A stretch of DNA of 64,000 nt from UBA6170 sp942491385 (GTDB lineage: Bacteria > Chloroflexota > Anaerolineae > Anaerolineales > Anaerolineaceae). The number at the start of each line of letters is the position of its first letter. The stretch's first letter is position 1. The stretch is taken from positions 248,001 through 312,000 of the forward strand of contig CALOAF010000002.1 in NCBI GenBank assembly GCA_942491385.1. The letters run 5' to 3'. Below, piece after piece: positions 37,106 through 46,731 of this stretch. A program made the translations under genes and the position numbers. The notes under the pieces are model-generated. The model had not been told where the DNA came from and made no database searches. It was given only the letters and a program-made list of their open reading frames with translations.

Positions 37106-38242
37106 ATGAGAAAGTTTTATAAAATGATAAAAAAATTACAAACATCAATATTATCAGCTTTAGTTGTAGTTTTGGTCACTGCCTGTGGAACGTCAACAAA
37201 GGCACCGATCAAAATACCAACCCAAGCTGAGGAAAAGGTGAGTCAAATGAAACAAGCAGGTTATGATCCTTCTTATATTGGAAAAGAAGGAGTTGATGTG
37301 ATTTACCTGGCAGGAGGTTGTTTTTGGGGTTTGGAAAAATTGATGGAATCCCTGCCTGGTGTGGTTGATGTAGTCAGTGGTTATGCCAATGGCGATGCAA
37401 GCATACAACCAACCTATAATAAGGTGATTTCTGGTCAAACTGGTTATCGCGAGACGGTGAGGGTTGAATACCAACCCGATGTTATCAGTCTGGATGCGAT
37501 TCTTTTTGCTTATTTCCAGGTGATTGACCCTACCATCAAGAATCAACAGGGCAATGATGTGGGCACACAATACCAGACAGGTGTTTACTATACAAACGAA
37601 ACCTCTATGGCAACAGTGGAACGCATCGCATCTCTCGAACGAGAACGAAATGAGAAATTTGTGGTGGAAATAGAAGCATTTGAGCGTTTTTTCGAGGCTG
37701 AAGAATATCATCAGGACTACTTAGAGAAAAACCCTCTTGGATACTGCCACATTTCAAAGGATGAGATCAAGGTTATTACTGAAACGATTATCGACCCTGG
37801 CAAATATCAGTTGCCGTCCCAAGAACAGATCAGGACAAACTTAACCGATCTTCAATATGACGTTACCCAAAATGCTGGCACAGAACGAGCTTTCAATAAT
37901 GAATATTGGGATAACCATGCAGAAGGGATTTATGTGGATATTGTTACTGGTGAGCCTTTATTCTCATCGAAGGATAAGTTTGATAGTGGCACTGGTTGGC
38001 CTAGCTTCACCCAACCTATTGATGAAAATACCATCAGATCCAAAGAGGATAACTCATTTGGAATGAAACGAATCGAAGTTCGTAGTCGGTCAGGCAATTC
38101 ACATTTGGGACACCTTTTTTACAACGACCCTGGGTCACCAAATGGAACTCGTTACTGCATCAACAGCGCTGCCTTACGTTTCATTCCATTAGAGGAAATG
38201 GAATCTGAGGGGTACGCTTACTTAGTAAAATACGTGAAATAG
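37106..38242 (+). CDS. msrAB: Exported methionine sulfoxide reductase MsrA-MsrB fusion
   Basis: This 378-residue protein has a lipoprotein signal (LVTACG, Cys27). The MsrA domain (about 62-215) has catalytic GGCFWG (Cys72). The MsrB domain (about 235-372) has GTGWPSF and catalytic RYCINSAALRF (Cys351). It repairs both S- and R-methionine sulfoxide in proteins outside the cytoplasmic membrane. The MsrB part lacks the two CxxC zinc pairs (VDIVTGEPLF instead of CxxCGEPLF), as in some fused MsrAB proteins. The presence of the reductase implies exposure to oxidants. Confidence 0.95.
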   Translation: MRKFYKMIKKLQTSILSALVVVLVTACGTSTKAPIKIPTQAEEKVSQMKQAGYDPSYIGKEGVDVIYLAGGCFWGLEKLMESLPGVVDVVSGYANGDASIQPTYNKVISGQTGYRETVRVEYQPDVISLDAILFAYFQVIDPTIKNQQGNDVGTQYQTGVYYTNETSMATVERIASLERERNEKFVVEIEAFERFFEAEEYHQDYLEKNPLGYCHISKDEIKVITETIIDPGKYQLPSQEQIRTNLTDLQYDVTQNAGTERAFNNEYWDNHAEGIYVDIVTGEPLFSSKDKFDSGTGWPSFTQPIDENTIRSKEDNSFGMKRIEVRSRSGNSHLGHLFYNDPGSPNGTRYCINSAALRFIPLEEMESEGYAYLVKYVK

Positions 38243-38363
38243 ATTTTAATTCATATTTCTTCCCAGATGAGAAGGAGGAAAGTTTAGCACTGAAAAATTG
38301 TCCTACTTTAGAATTTAAGAATTACAGTTTCACAAATTACCAATCATATAAAATATAATTAAC

Positions 38364-38394
38364 AAGTCATCTCCTATTACAAACTAGATGACTT
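38364..38394. terminator. Candidate bidirectional terminator hairpin
   Basis: AAGTCATCT and AGATGACTT form a perfect 9-bp stem with a 13-base loop between the convergent msrAB and hydrolase genes. The flanks are AT-rich but without a clear T-run, so termination is plausible but not certain. Confidence 0.45.
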
Positions 38395-38456
38395 ATTAAT
38401 GTTAATAGGCAGCCCCTTCTTTTCGGTCAACCCCACGGCATTACACAAATACAAAT

Positions 38457-39323
38457 TTAGTGAGCTTTCAACTCATTTATGATTTCTTCTGGAGCTTCTT
38501 CAGGTGGAAAATGACCAATTTTTTGAAGAACTTTCAGTGAGTGATTCTCCATGAGGTCAGTCCAAACTTTCATTTCACTTTCCTTAAAAGCAATATCGGA
38601 GTCTCCCCATAGAATTGCAGTCGGAATATGCTTGATCAAGTCTCGTTGCTCCCAAAGCGATTTAAGCCAATCGGTTGAACCGATTATCTCTCGAGGGAAA
38701 ACCCAGGTGCCAATTCGATCAATCTTTTCTGCATGGGGCATATAAAAATGTTTCAACACTAACTCTGGAATTTTATTCCTTGGTCCATATGCCACTTTTG
38801 AGAGCATTCTACCGATTATGTTGAAATTAAAAACCAAAAATTTGCCAATAGGTCCACCGACAATCCCACTGAAATTTTCGAAATTCTTATTCCCTTTGAC
38901 AGGCCAGAACCAGGTGTTACAAACCAAAAGTTTTTTTATCTTTTCAGGATTTTTGAGTGCATAAGAAATGCCTATCGGTCCACCCCAATCAGTCATCACC
39001 AGGGTTATGTCTTTCAAGTCCAGACGATCCAGCAAATTGTCAACCATTTCGGCATGATGAATTGGTAGGTAATCCCAATCGGCAGGTTTATCCGATAAAC
39101 CAAACCCTAAATAGTCTGGAGCAATGCAACGATTGGTTTTCGACATTTCTTTAATAATTTCACGAAACTCAAAGGACCACCCTGGATTTCCGTGCAATAA
39201 AACAATTGGTTCACCTGTCCCTTCGTCGATATAATGCATTTCACCCTGATTGGTTTTGAAAAAATGGTTTGCAAAAGGATATTCATGCTCATCTACCCAT
39301 TCAAATTTGGATTTATTTACCAT
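38457..39323 (-). CDS. Haloalkane-dehalogenase-like alpha/beta hydrolase
   Basis: This 288-residue alpha/beta hydrolase has HGNPGW (44-49) at the oxyanion turn, nucleophile Asp112 in TDWGGPIG followed by Trp113, and the catalytic His271 in IGHFPPEEAP. An Asp rather than Ser nucleophile, with Asn46 and Trp113 as potential halide-stabilising residues, is the haloalkane dehalogenase pattern. Fluoroacetate or epoxide hydrolase activity remains possible. It lies 61 bases downstream of marR in the same direction. Confidence 0.8.
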   Translation of the reverse strand: MVNKSKFEWVDEHEYPFANHFFKTNQGEMHYIDEGTGEPIVLLHGNPGWSFEFREIIKEMSKTNRCIAPDYLGFGLSDKPADWDYLPIHHAEMVDNLLDRLDLKDITLVMTDWGGPIGISYALKNPEKIKKLLVCNTWFWPVKGNKNFENFSGIVGGPIGKFLVFNFNIIGRMLSKVAYGPRNKIPELVLKHFYMPHAEKIDRIGTWVFPREIIGSTDWLKSLWEQRDLIKHIPTAILWGDSDIAFKESEMKVWTDLMENHSLKVLQKIGHFPPEEAPEEIINELKAH

Positions 39324-39384
39324 TATTACTGCTCCTTTTAGTTATTTTCAATTCATTTGATAAGCCTAGATTTTATTAATATTA

Positions 39385-39867
39385 TTAGGACTGTGTCTGT
39401 GAATTATCATTTTCCACAATCATCGAAATTTGATGTAAATATCTCATAATCTTTTCCCAGGTATCTGATCCAAGACTATCCACAATCTTCGCTTGTGCTT
39501 TTTCCCAATAAGGTTGAGCAAGTTCAAGAACTTTTCTTCCTTTAATCGTGATCTCGACTGGGCGAACACGGCGGTCTTTACCTACTGATACCTTCACGAA
39601 TCCCCTTTTAACTAAAAGCTGTAAGTCACGGGTTAGTGTGGTGCGATCCATTGCTAATACCATTGCTAAATCCTTCATTGAAATTTCACCCATCATTGAA
39701 AGACTGTTGAGTAAAGAATATTGTGTTGATTTTATATCCACAGGTGTCAATGCTTTGTCGTAATATTGTGTGACTAATCGTGTGACCCGCCGAGTATTAA
39801 ATCCCACACAAGGTACAGCCTGGAACGCAAATTCGTAAATGGTTTTTTTGGGCATATCTTTGAACAT
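39385..39867 (-). CDS. MarR-family transcriptional regulator
   Basis: This 160-residue winged-helix regulator has the recognition region SMKDLAMVLAMDRTTLTRDL and wing KVSVGKDRRVRPVEIT. Flanking helices form the dimer interface. It probably represses itself and the hydrolase downstream: a perfect palindrome lies 5 bases before its start. The ligand is unknown. Confidence 0.9.
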   Translation of the reverse strand: MFKDMPKKTIYEFAFQAVPCVGFNTRRVTRLVTQYYDKALTPVDIKSTQYSLLNSLSMMGEISMKDLAMVLAMDRTTLTRDLQLLVKRGFVKVSVGKDRRVRPVEITIKGRKVLELAQPYWEKAQAKIVDSLGSDTWEKIMRYLHQISMIVENDNSQTQS

Positions 39868-39872
39868 AATAA

Positions 39873-39884
39873 GTGTATATACAC
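39873..39884. promoter_or_regulatory. Palindromic candidate MarR operator
   Basis: GTGTATATACAC is a perfect 12-bp palindrome immediately upstream of the marR start codon, a common place for a MarR autoregulatory site. Binding by the adjacent regulator is inference. Confidence 0.5.
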
Positions 39885-40179
39885 CTATTTGTAGAATTTG
39901 TCAACCAAAGTTGTCTATGGCAGTGTGAACTGAGAATAATCAAAGTAACAAATATTCAAGTTACATATAATTGTGTTTATAGGTGGAAAAATGATTGTTG
40001 TGGTCTGGTGTTTTGTTAGGTTAGCTAACCATGATTATCTCCATTATTTATTTTTTGAGAAAATTGTTTCAAATAATAGCTTGCAGAATTGTCCCCATTG
40101 TGTATAATTTAAAATAAGAATATTGATAATACTGTTCACTATATGAACATTTCCAGAAAACTCACCAAGAAAGTAGTTC
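39885..40179. promoter_or_regulatory. Divergent intergenic region with peptide-operon promoter and inverted repeat
   Basis: On the plus strand TTGCAG (40081-40086) and TATAAT (40103-40108), spaced 16 bases, form a good promoter for the LD-carboxypeptidase/peptide ABC operon. About 25 bases downstream is TGTTCA-CTATA-TGAACA (40133-40149), a perfect 6-bp inverted repeat well placed for a repressor such as the IclR protein encoded at the end of the operon (inference). Nothing else was seen in the stretch. Confidence 0.55.
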
Positions 40180-41127
40180 ATGATAAAGCCCAAAAAATTA
40201 GAAAAAGGGGGCACGATTGGGGTTATTTCGCCTGCCAGCCCTTCTGAAAAAAATAGCGAAGTGATTCGTTCTGCCGAATTCCTGCGAGAATTAGGCTATA
40301 AGGTTGTCATCGGCAAAAATGTGAATAAACTTAAAGGCTTTGTTGCCGCTTCGGAAAAGGAGCGCGCAGCTGATTTTAATGAAATGTTTCGCAGAGAGGA
40401 TATCGATGCGGTTTTTGTTACCCAGGGCGGTTATGGCTCAGCCCAAATTATTCATCTGATTGATTTTGATGCCATTGCAAAACAACCCAAAATACTGACC
40501 GGGTTTAGTGATATCACATCACTCCATCTGGCAATCCATAAATTTTCGGATCTCGTCACTTTTCATGGACCAGGGATGGCTCGCTTTAACTCCACAGACC
40601 TGACCGATTATACAAAAAAACAATTCTTCAAGGCGGTTTCCGCTGTTGAACCCATCGGTGAAATTCCCCTACCGGACGAGAAGACCTGGCTGCATACCAT
40701 CGTGCCAGGGGTTGCTGAAGGAGAGCTGATCGGAGGAAACCTGACATTGGTCTGTGCCACATTGGGAACACCATACCAGATCGATATGCAGGAAAAAATT
40801 CTGATGATTGAGGAAGCGTATACCGAACCCTGGATATTTGATCACATGATATCTCACCTACGCAATGCCGGTCTTCTGAAGGTAGTCAAAGGGGTAATGG
40901 TCAGTGAATGTCACGAATGCGTTCCGGCGAAGCACAATCCAGGCTACTACAGTGACAGAAACCTCGAAGAAATATTAGAATACTATTTGAAACCCCTGAA
41001 AATCCCAGTATTATACGGACTACCCCTCGGGCATACAAAAGATATGGCCACCTTGCCGTTAGGCGTAAAGGCTCGTCTGGATGCAGATAAAAAACAATTT
41101 ACGATCCTCGAAAGCGGTGTCGTTTAA
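40180..41127 (+). CDS. ldcA: LD-carboxypeptidase (peptidase S66)
   Basis: This 315-residue protein starts GGTIGVISPASP. It has nucleophile Ser110 in LTGFSDITSLH, the Glu of the triad in MIEEAYTEPWIFD (about residue 207), and the His in LPLGHTKD (about 284). LD-carboxypeptidases cut the terminal D-amino acid from murein tetrapeptides in recycling. It lacks a signal peptide and is cytoplasmic. It leads an operon with a peptide ABC transporter and two M20 peptidases, which suggests use of imported cell-wall or D-amino-acid-containing peptides (inference). Confidence 0.9.
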   Translation: MIKPKKLEKGGTIGVISPASPSEKNSEVIRSAEFLRELGYKVVIGKNVNKLKGFVAASEKERAADFNEMFRREDIDAVFVTQGGYGSAQIIHLIDFDAIAKQPKILTGFSDITSLHLAIHKFSDLVTFHGPGMARFNSTDLTDYTKKQFFKAVSAVEPIGEIPLPDEKTWLHTIVPGVAEGELIGGNLTLVCATLGTPYQIDMQEKILMIEEAYTEPWIFDHMISHLRNAGLLKVVKGVMVSECHECVPAKHNPGYYSDRNLEEILEYYLKPLKIPVLYGLPLGHTKDMATLPLGVKARLDADKKQFTILESGVV

Positions 41128-41156
41128 ATTAATCAAATTTTCCAAAGGAGGAAATA

Positions 41157-42866
41157 ATGAAAAAGTCAAGTAAGAAATTTATTATGTTGGTTGTCATCCT
41201 AATGCTCACTGTAGCATTGGTTGGCTGTGGAGGCGGAGAGCAAGCCACCACTGAACTTCCAGTAGATCAAGCCACAACAGACCCCGGTGAAGAGCAATCC
41301 ACCGAAGAACCCGTCGAAGATCAAACCCCTGCAGAACTTGTATCATTTACCGTGGGTTCCAGCACCGCCTTCGACACCTTGAATCCATTAACTTCCTACA
41401 TGCAGGTTACATATGAGTTTTTCATGCTCATTTATGATTCTTTGGTCATTTACAATGAAAATTATGAAGCTGTTCCCAATCTGGCAACCGAATGGTCACA
41501 CAGCGATGATAATCTGACCTGGACGTTTAAACTGCAGGAAGGTGTCAAATGGCACGACGGTGAACCTTTTACATCCGAAGATGTAAAATTCACCTATGAG
41601 CTGATGATGGATACTGGGCTGGGCTACATGTACAGCTCCTATCTTACCGGAATCACAGAAATTCAAACTCCGGATGACCTCACAGTCGTCATCATCACAG
41701 AAGAACCCAAAGCTAATATTCTGATGAACACTACACCAATTCTCCCTGAACATATTTGGGCAGAAATTCCTGCAGAAGAACTTGAAATCTTTGCAAATGA
41801 AATGCCAGTCGGCACAGGTCCCTACAAATTTGATTCCCAGGGTCCAAATTTTGTAAAAGTGGTTAAAAACCAGAACTATTTCGGAACCATGCCTTACGTG
41901 GATGAATACATATTTGTCGATTATGATAACGTAGATTCGATGGCACAATCACTCATGCTGGGCGAAATCGACGGTGCCAACAATCTTAACTCAGCACAGA
42001 TGAAACAACTGGATGCAGACGCCAATGTGGACGTGATTTCCGGTGAGGAACTTGGTTTCATGCAGGTTGGTGTAAACGTCTGGACGGACGAAGCCAGTGG
42101 TGGAGATCCACTCTTATTGGATAAGAACATCCGCCAGGCAATCGAATTGGGCATTAATAAACAGCGAATTGTCGATATTGCCTACACCGGACAGGGTACA
42201 GTCGGAACGACCATGATCAACCCTGGCAATTTCTATCATTATGAACCAACGGCTGCAGAATTAAGAGATTATGATGTGGAAGCTGCTAAAGCCTTACTGG
42301 AAGCCTCCGGTTACACGGATGCTGACGGGGATGGTGTCAGAGAAAGCGCTGATGGATCACCACTGGAGTTTGATCTGATAACCATAGGAGATAACCTGGA
42401 AGAGGTCAAGTCTGGACAGTTAATTACATCTGACCTGGCCGAAGTAGGTATAAAAATCAATAACATCAACATGGATAGTGGCGCCCTGTATGATAATATC
42501 ATTTCCGGCACCTATGATTTGTTTATCTGGGGCTGGGGTGCGGATTTAGATCCGACTGTGATTATGGGTGTTCTGACCACCGACCAAATTGGCGGTAATA
42601 ACGAACCTTTCTTCTCCAATGCCAGATACGATGAACTTTTCTTAATGCAACAAACCGAACTTGACGAACAGAAGAGACAGGAGATGGTTTTTGAAATGCA
42701 ACAGATCGTGTACGATGAAGCACCTTATATCATCATGATCTATTCAAACAATATTCAAGCCATTCGCTCTGACCGCTGGACCGGATATCAGCAAATTCCA
42801 GATACTGGAACCTTTTTCCACAATCTGACAATTTTCAACTACATGAACATTAAACCAGTTAATTAG
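41157..42866 (+). CDS. Oligopeptide ABC transporter substrate-binding lipoprotein
   Basis: This 569-residue family 5 solute-binding protein has a lipoprotein signal (VALVGCGGGEQ) and a Thr/Glu/Pro tether of about 45 residues. The ligand-binding domain includes WTFKLQEGVKWHDGEPFTSEDVKF-type blocks (about residue 125 on; only the type is named here) and QAIELGINKQRIVDIAY (about 325). It delivers peptides or nickel-type ligands to the permease pair encoded next. GGAGG precedes the start. Confidence 0.94.
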   Translation: MKKSSKKFIMLVVILMLTVALVGCGGGEQATTELPVDQATTDPGEEQSTEEPVEDQTPAELVSFTVGSSTAFDTLNPLTSYMQVTYEFFMLIYDSLVIYNENYEAVPNLATEWSHSDDNLTWTFKLQEGVKWHDGEPFTSEDVKFTYELMMDTGLGYMYSSYLTGITEIQTPDDLTVVIITEEPKANILMNTTPILPEHIWAEIPAEELEIFANEMPVGTGPYKFDSQGPNFVKVVKNQNYFGTMPYVDEYIFVDYDNVDSMAQSLMLGEIDGANNLNSAQMKQLDADANVDVISGEELGFMQVGVNVWTDEASGGDPLLLDKNIRQAIELGINKQRIVDIAYTGQGTVGTTMINPGNFYHYEPTAAELRDYDVEAAKALLEASGYTDADGDGVRESADGSPLEFDLITIGDNLEEVKSGQLITSDLAEVGIKINNINMDSGALYDNIISGTYDLFIWGWGADLDPTVIMGVLTTDQIGGNNEPFFSNARYDELFLMQQTELDEQKRQEMVFEMQQIVYDEAPYIIMIYSNNIQAIRSDRWTGYQQIPDTGTFFHNLTIFNYMNIKPVN

Positions 42867-42879
42867 AGGATAAACGAGT

Positions 42880-43847
42880 ATGAGTAAGGGGATCATAGCA
42901 AAAAAATTATTGTATGCCTTGATCACCATCTTGGTCGTGCTTATTTTCAACTATCTACTGTTTCGGGTTTTACCGGGGGATCCTCTCGCAATGATGATGA
43001 GGAACCCCCGGGCAACCCCCGAGCAAATTGAAGCGGTCGAAAGAATGTATGGGTTAGATCAAGCCTGGTATGTTCAGTTCTTCACCTATTTCAAACACCT
43101 GGTGGAAGGAAATCTGGGAATATCCTTTGTTTACAAAGCCCCGGTAGCCAAGGTGGTTGCCGAAAAGATACTCCCAACCGTTTTAATGGTAGGGCTAGCG
43201 GAAATCATCGCGATCATGGTTGGGATACTAATCGGTGTTGTAGCCGCCTGGAAACGCGGAACGAAGCTGGATGTATGGACTTTAGGCTTCTCGCTGGTCA
43301 CCTATTCGGTACCCACTTTCTGGCTTGGGATGATCCTGGTTGTGCTGTTCTGCGTCCAGTTACGGCTGTTTCCAACCAGTGGTATGTTAACCCTGGAAAG
43401 AACTTTGTTTCCGATTGGGCGAAGATTGTTGATCTGGCGCGTCATTTGGTGCTGCCGGTTCTGACCATGAGCCTGGTCCTGATCGGTGAATATGCACTCA
43501 CCATGCGCAACACACTCATTGATGTCTTATCTGAAGACTACATTATCACGGCCAGAGCCAAAGGATTCCGTGAACGATATATTCTCCTCAAGCACGCCTT
43601 ACCGAATGCAATGCTACCCATGATTACCATAATCGCTATCAACATCGGCTTTGTGGTGGCAGGGGCCATCCAGGTAGAGACGATCTTCTCCTGGCCTGGA
43701 CTGGGACGTTTGATGTATGAAGCACTGGGAGCAAGAGATTATCCATTGCTACAAGGTGTGTTCTTGATGGTTACGATCAGTGTGGTGCTGGCAAATGTAT
43801 TGGCGGATATTAGTTATGCCTATATTGATCCACGAGTAAAGAATTAG
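42880..43847 (+). pseudogene. Peptide ABC permease (DppB type) interrupted by a frameshift
   Basis: The first frame (42880-43464) starts MSKGIIAKKLLYALITILVV and is normal to LFPTSGMLT (about 43392). It then runs into RTLFPIGRRLLIW and stops. The next frame from about 43390 gives PGKNFVSDWAKIVDLARHLV and the rest of a standard DppB C-terminus, ending YIDPRVKN. The ACCCTGG at the break is explained by loss of one C from ACCCCTGG. Restored, the protein would be about 322 residues with six helices. It could be a true inactivating mutation or a consensus error, since all flanking transporter genes but one are intact. Confidence 0.85.
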
Positions 43848-43853
43848 GAAATA

Positions 43854-44702
43854 ATGAAACTTAAGGATTTCGGCAAAGCAATACTTCATAACAAATTAGC
43901 CTTGACTGGCACGATTATCCTGTTATTTTTTATTTTGGTGGCAACCTTTGGACCACTGATTATGCCATTTTCTACCATGGAATTTGGCGAGGTAGAAGAT
44001 CTTCTCCTTTCACCTTCCTTATCTCATCTTCTGGGGACAGATGACATGGGCAGAGACGTGCTTGCCAACCTGGTTGCAGGCGCAAGGATTTCACTCCTCA
44101 TAGGGGCTGTCGCTACCGCCATCTCTATGATCATTGGCACTTTGATAGGTATTCTCGCCGGATACTTTGGTAAAGGTATCGATAACCTGTTGATGCGCTT
44201 TACTGACTTCTTTCTGGTTATTCCCTGGCTGCCGCTTATGATGGTGCTGGCTGCGATTTTAGGAACCAGCTTGTGGAATATTATCTTTGTGATTGGAATT
44301 ACCGGTTGGGCAGGAACCGCTCGGGTAGTTCGGTCCCAAACCCTTTCCGTCAGAGAAAGACAATTTGTGGAACGCACCGTTTCCATTGGCGCTGGTCATG
44401 GGCATATCATGTTCCGGCATATTCTCCCCAATGTTTTCCCGTTGGTGTTCGCCAATACAGTATTGGTTGCTGCCGTCGCCATCATCTCGGAGACCACTCT
44501 CAGCTTTTTAGGGCTGGGAGATCCGACCATGGCCAGTTGGGGAATGATGCTCCATTACGCTTTCGAAGGAGGAGCTACTGCATCCGGTGCCTATTGGTAT
44601 TATCTACCACCGGGTATCTGCGTGGTTTTGGTCGTGTTATCTTTTACCCTGCTGGGATATGCCTTTGATGAAATATTGAATCCAAAACTGAGAGGCAGGT
44701 AA
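43854..44702 (+). CDS. Peptide ABC permease (DppC type)
   Basis: This 282-residue inner-membrane permease has the N-terminal helix LALTGTIILLFFILVATFGP, HLLGTDDMGRDVLANLVAG (typical of DppC/OppC), and the ATPase-contact loop ERTVSIGAGHGHIMFRHILP (about 175-194). The C-terminus ILNPKLRGR is canonical. It starts 6 bases after the DppB stop. Confidence 0.94.
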   Translation: MKLKDFGKAILHNKLALTGTIILLFFILVATFGPLIMPFSTMEFGEVEDLLLSPSLSHLLGTDDMGRDVLANLVAGARISLLIGAVATAISMIIGTLIGILAGYFGKGIDNLLMRFTDFFLVIPWLPLMMVLAAILGTSLWNIIFVIGITGWAGTARVVRSQTLSVRERQFVERTVSIGAGHGHIMFRHILPNVFPLVFANTVLVAAVAIISETTLSFLGLGDPTMASWGMMLHYAFEGGATASGAYWYYLPPGICVVLVVLSFTLLGYAFDEILNPKLRGR

Positions 44703-44705
44703 CTT

Positions 44706-45665
44706 TTGACTCTGCTGGAAGTAAAGCATCTTCGAACATATTTTGAAACCTCCAAGGGTTTATACAAGGCAGTGGATGACACCAGCTTTGATTTGGATCA
44801 CGGGGAAGCGTTGGGATTGGTAGGTGAGTCGGGCTGTGGAAAAACAACCTGCGCTCTCTCTATTGTCAAATTACTTCCTAAAGAAGGCAAAATTCATGGG
44901 GGTCAGATTCTCTTTGAGGGGACTGATCTGGTCACTCTCAGCGATGAAGAAATCCGCAGCCGGCGCTGGAAAGATGTATCGATCATTTTCCAGGGCTCGA
45001 TGAATGCACTCAATCCGGTCATGAAGGTTGGAGATCAGATTGCTGAAGCCATTGTTCTGCATGAAAATATCAGCAAGAAGGCAGCGCTTGATCGGGCAGG
45101 AGAGCTTTTTGAATTGGTGGAAATGCCCGTAGACCGCATCAACAATTATCCGCATGAGTTCAGCGGGGGCATGAAGCAACGCGCTATGATTGCCATCGCA
45201 TTAGCCTGTCGACCGAAACTTGTAATTGGTGACGAACCCACCACAGCTTTAGATGTGATGGTACAGGCTCAGATTCTGAATCTTTTGGAGAAACTTCGCA
45301 AGGAATTGAATATGGGTCTGATCCTGATCACCCATGATCTCTCTATTCTGGCAGAGGTTTGCGACCGCATAGCCGTGATGTATGCAGGGAAAATTGTTGA
45401 GTTTGGCCCGGTAGAGGCCGTCTTTGAGAATACAGCGCATCCTTATACAGAAAGACTCATCGCCTGCTTCCCCCATATTGGAAAAGAAAAAATAATTCCA
45501 CCAAGCATTGAAGGTATCCCCCCCAATTTGCTTGAACCCGTCAGTGGCTGCCCGTTCTATCCCAGATGCCACAAAGCCATACCTCTTTGCGCCGTACAGG
45601 AACCAGAGATGGTAAAAGTGGGAGAAAAACACCTCGCCTCCTGTCTTCGAATTGGGGAGGTGTAG
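44706..45665 (+). CDS. Peptide ABC ATPase (DppD type)
   Basis: This 319-residue ATPase starts at TTG 44706 with GAGAGG upstream. Walker A is GESGCGKTT (about 39-47), the signature FSGGMKQRA (about 151-159), and Walker B LVIGDEPTTALD (about 170-181). The C-terminal oligopeptide-transporter domain has the cluster-type cysteines CPFYPRCHKAIPLC. It forms the ATPase pair with the DppF-type gene that follows. Confidence 0.94.
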   Translation: MTLLEVKHLRTYFETSKGLYKAVDDTSFDLDHGEALGLVGESGCGKTTCALSIVKLLPKEGKIHGGQILFEGTDLVTLSDEEIRSRRWKDVSIIFQGSMNALNPVMKVGDQIAEAIVLHENISKKAALDRAGELFELVEMPVDRINNYPHEFSGGMKQRAMIAIALACRPKLVIGDEPTTALDVMVQAQILNLLEKLRKELNMGLILITHDLSILAEVCDRIAVMYAGKIVEFGPVEAVFENTAHPYTERLIACFPHIGKEKIIPPSIEGIPPNLLEPVSGCPFYPRCHKAIPLCAVQEPEMVKVGEKHLASCLRIGEV

Positions 45666-45666
45666 C

Positions 45667-46666
45667 ATGAAAACCGATTTTGCCATCGAGGTGAAAGATT
45701 TAAAAGTTTACTTTGAAATTAAAAGAGCTCTGATTGAGGATCTTTTCAGCAAGAAGAAAAAAATTCTTAAAGCCGTAGATGGGGTATCTTTCAATCTGGC
45801 AAAGGGAGAAATTCTCTCGCTCGTTGGCGAAAGTGGCAGTGGCAAAACAACGACAGGCAAGGCAATTCTACAATTGCTCAAAACCGAGGCTGGCGAGATG
45901 AAATTTTTTGGGGAAGAAGTAAGACCCAAAGATAGACAATTCATGCGGCGTTTCCGGCAAAAAGCACAGATGATCTTTCAGGACCCCTACCAGTCTATAA
46001 ACCCAAGAAATATTGTCATGGATATCGTAGCTGAGCCTCTGGATGTCAACCATCTTGTCAAGACCAAGCAGGAACGCACTGCCAGAGTAAAACTCGCGCT
46101 TGAACAGGCTGGTTTGGAACCAGCGGAAGATTTCTACCACCGTTATCCGCACGAACTCTCCGGAGGACAACGCCAACGTGTGGTTCTGGCCAGTTCCATG
46201 ATTATGAATCCAACCTTTATCGTAGCGGATGAACCGGTTTCCATGCTGGATGCATCTATTCGCACCGGCATTTTGCGTCTGATGCTGGACCTGCGAGATA
46301 CGAAACAATTATCCTATCTCTTCATCACTCATGACCTGTCTTTAGCCTGGCTAATCTCAGATCGCATTGCGATCATGTATCTCGGAAAAATAATGGAGAT
46401 TGGCGAAGCAGATGAGATCATTCACAGAGGGCACACACCCTTATACCAAAGCTCTGACTGCCATCATGCCTACGCCTGGGGTTAATAAAAGGCAGGAACG
46501 CATCGTCCTTCCGGGGGAAACACCAAATCCGACCGAAGACCTGCGTGGCTGCAAATTCAATTCAAGATGCCCGTTGGTTCACGATAAATGTTGGGAAATA
46601 AGTCCGGAGCTGATAGAGATTGAAAAGGGTCATGTGGTTGCCTGTCATTTGGCTCACGAACTGTAA
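45667..46666 (+). pseudogene. Peptide ABC ATPase (DppF type) with a frameshift near the C-terminus
   Basis: The main frame from ATG 45667 (GGGGAGG upstream) has Walker A GESGSGKTT, signature LSGGQRQRV and Walker B FIVADEPVSMLD, so the nucleotide-binding domain is complete. At about 46432 the frame breaks: the coded HTPLYQSS should read THPYTKALTAIMPTPG, which continues in another frame to 46666 with CKFNSRCPLVHDKC. One extra base, or two missing ones, in GGGCACACACCC would explain it. The premature stop at 46483-46485 removes the C-terminal substrate-transporter domain. Function may survive in part. Confidence 0.82.
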
Positions 46667-46731
46667 AGAACTTTAAATAAAAAGAGGAGTTTATCATCGA
46701 TAATCTAAAATTAGAGGAGCACATCCACAGG

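Noticed and set aside
43380..43400. Programmed frameshift in the DppB-type permease
   Set aside because: There is no slippery heptamer of the usual kind, and permeases of this family are not known to need recoding. A lost C is simpler.
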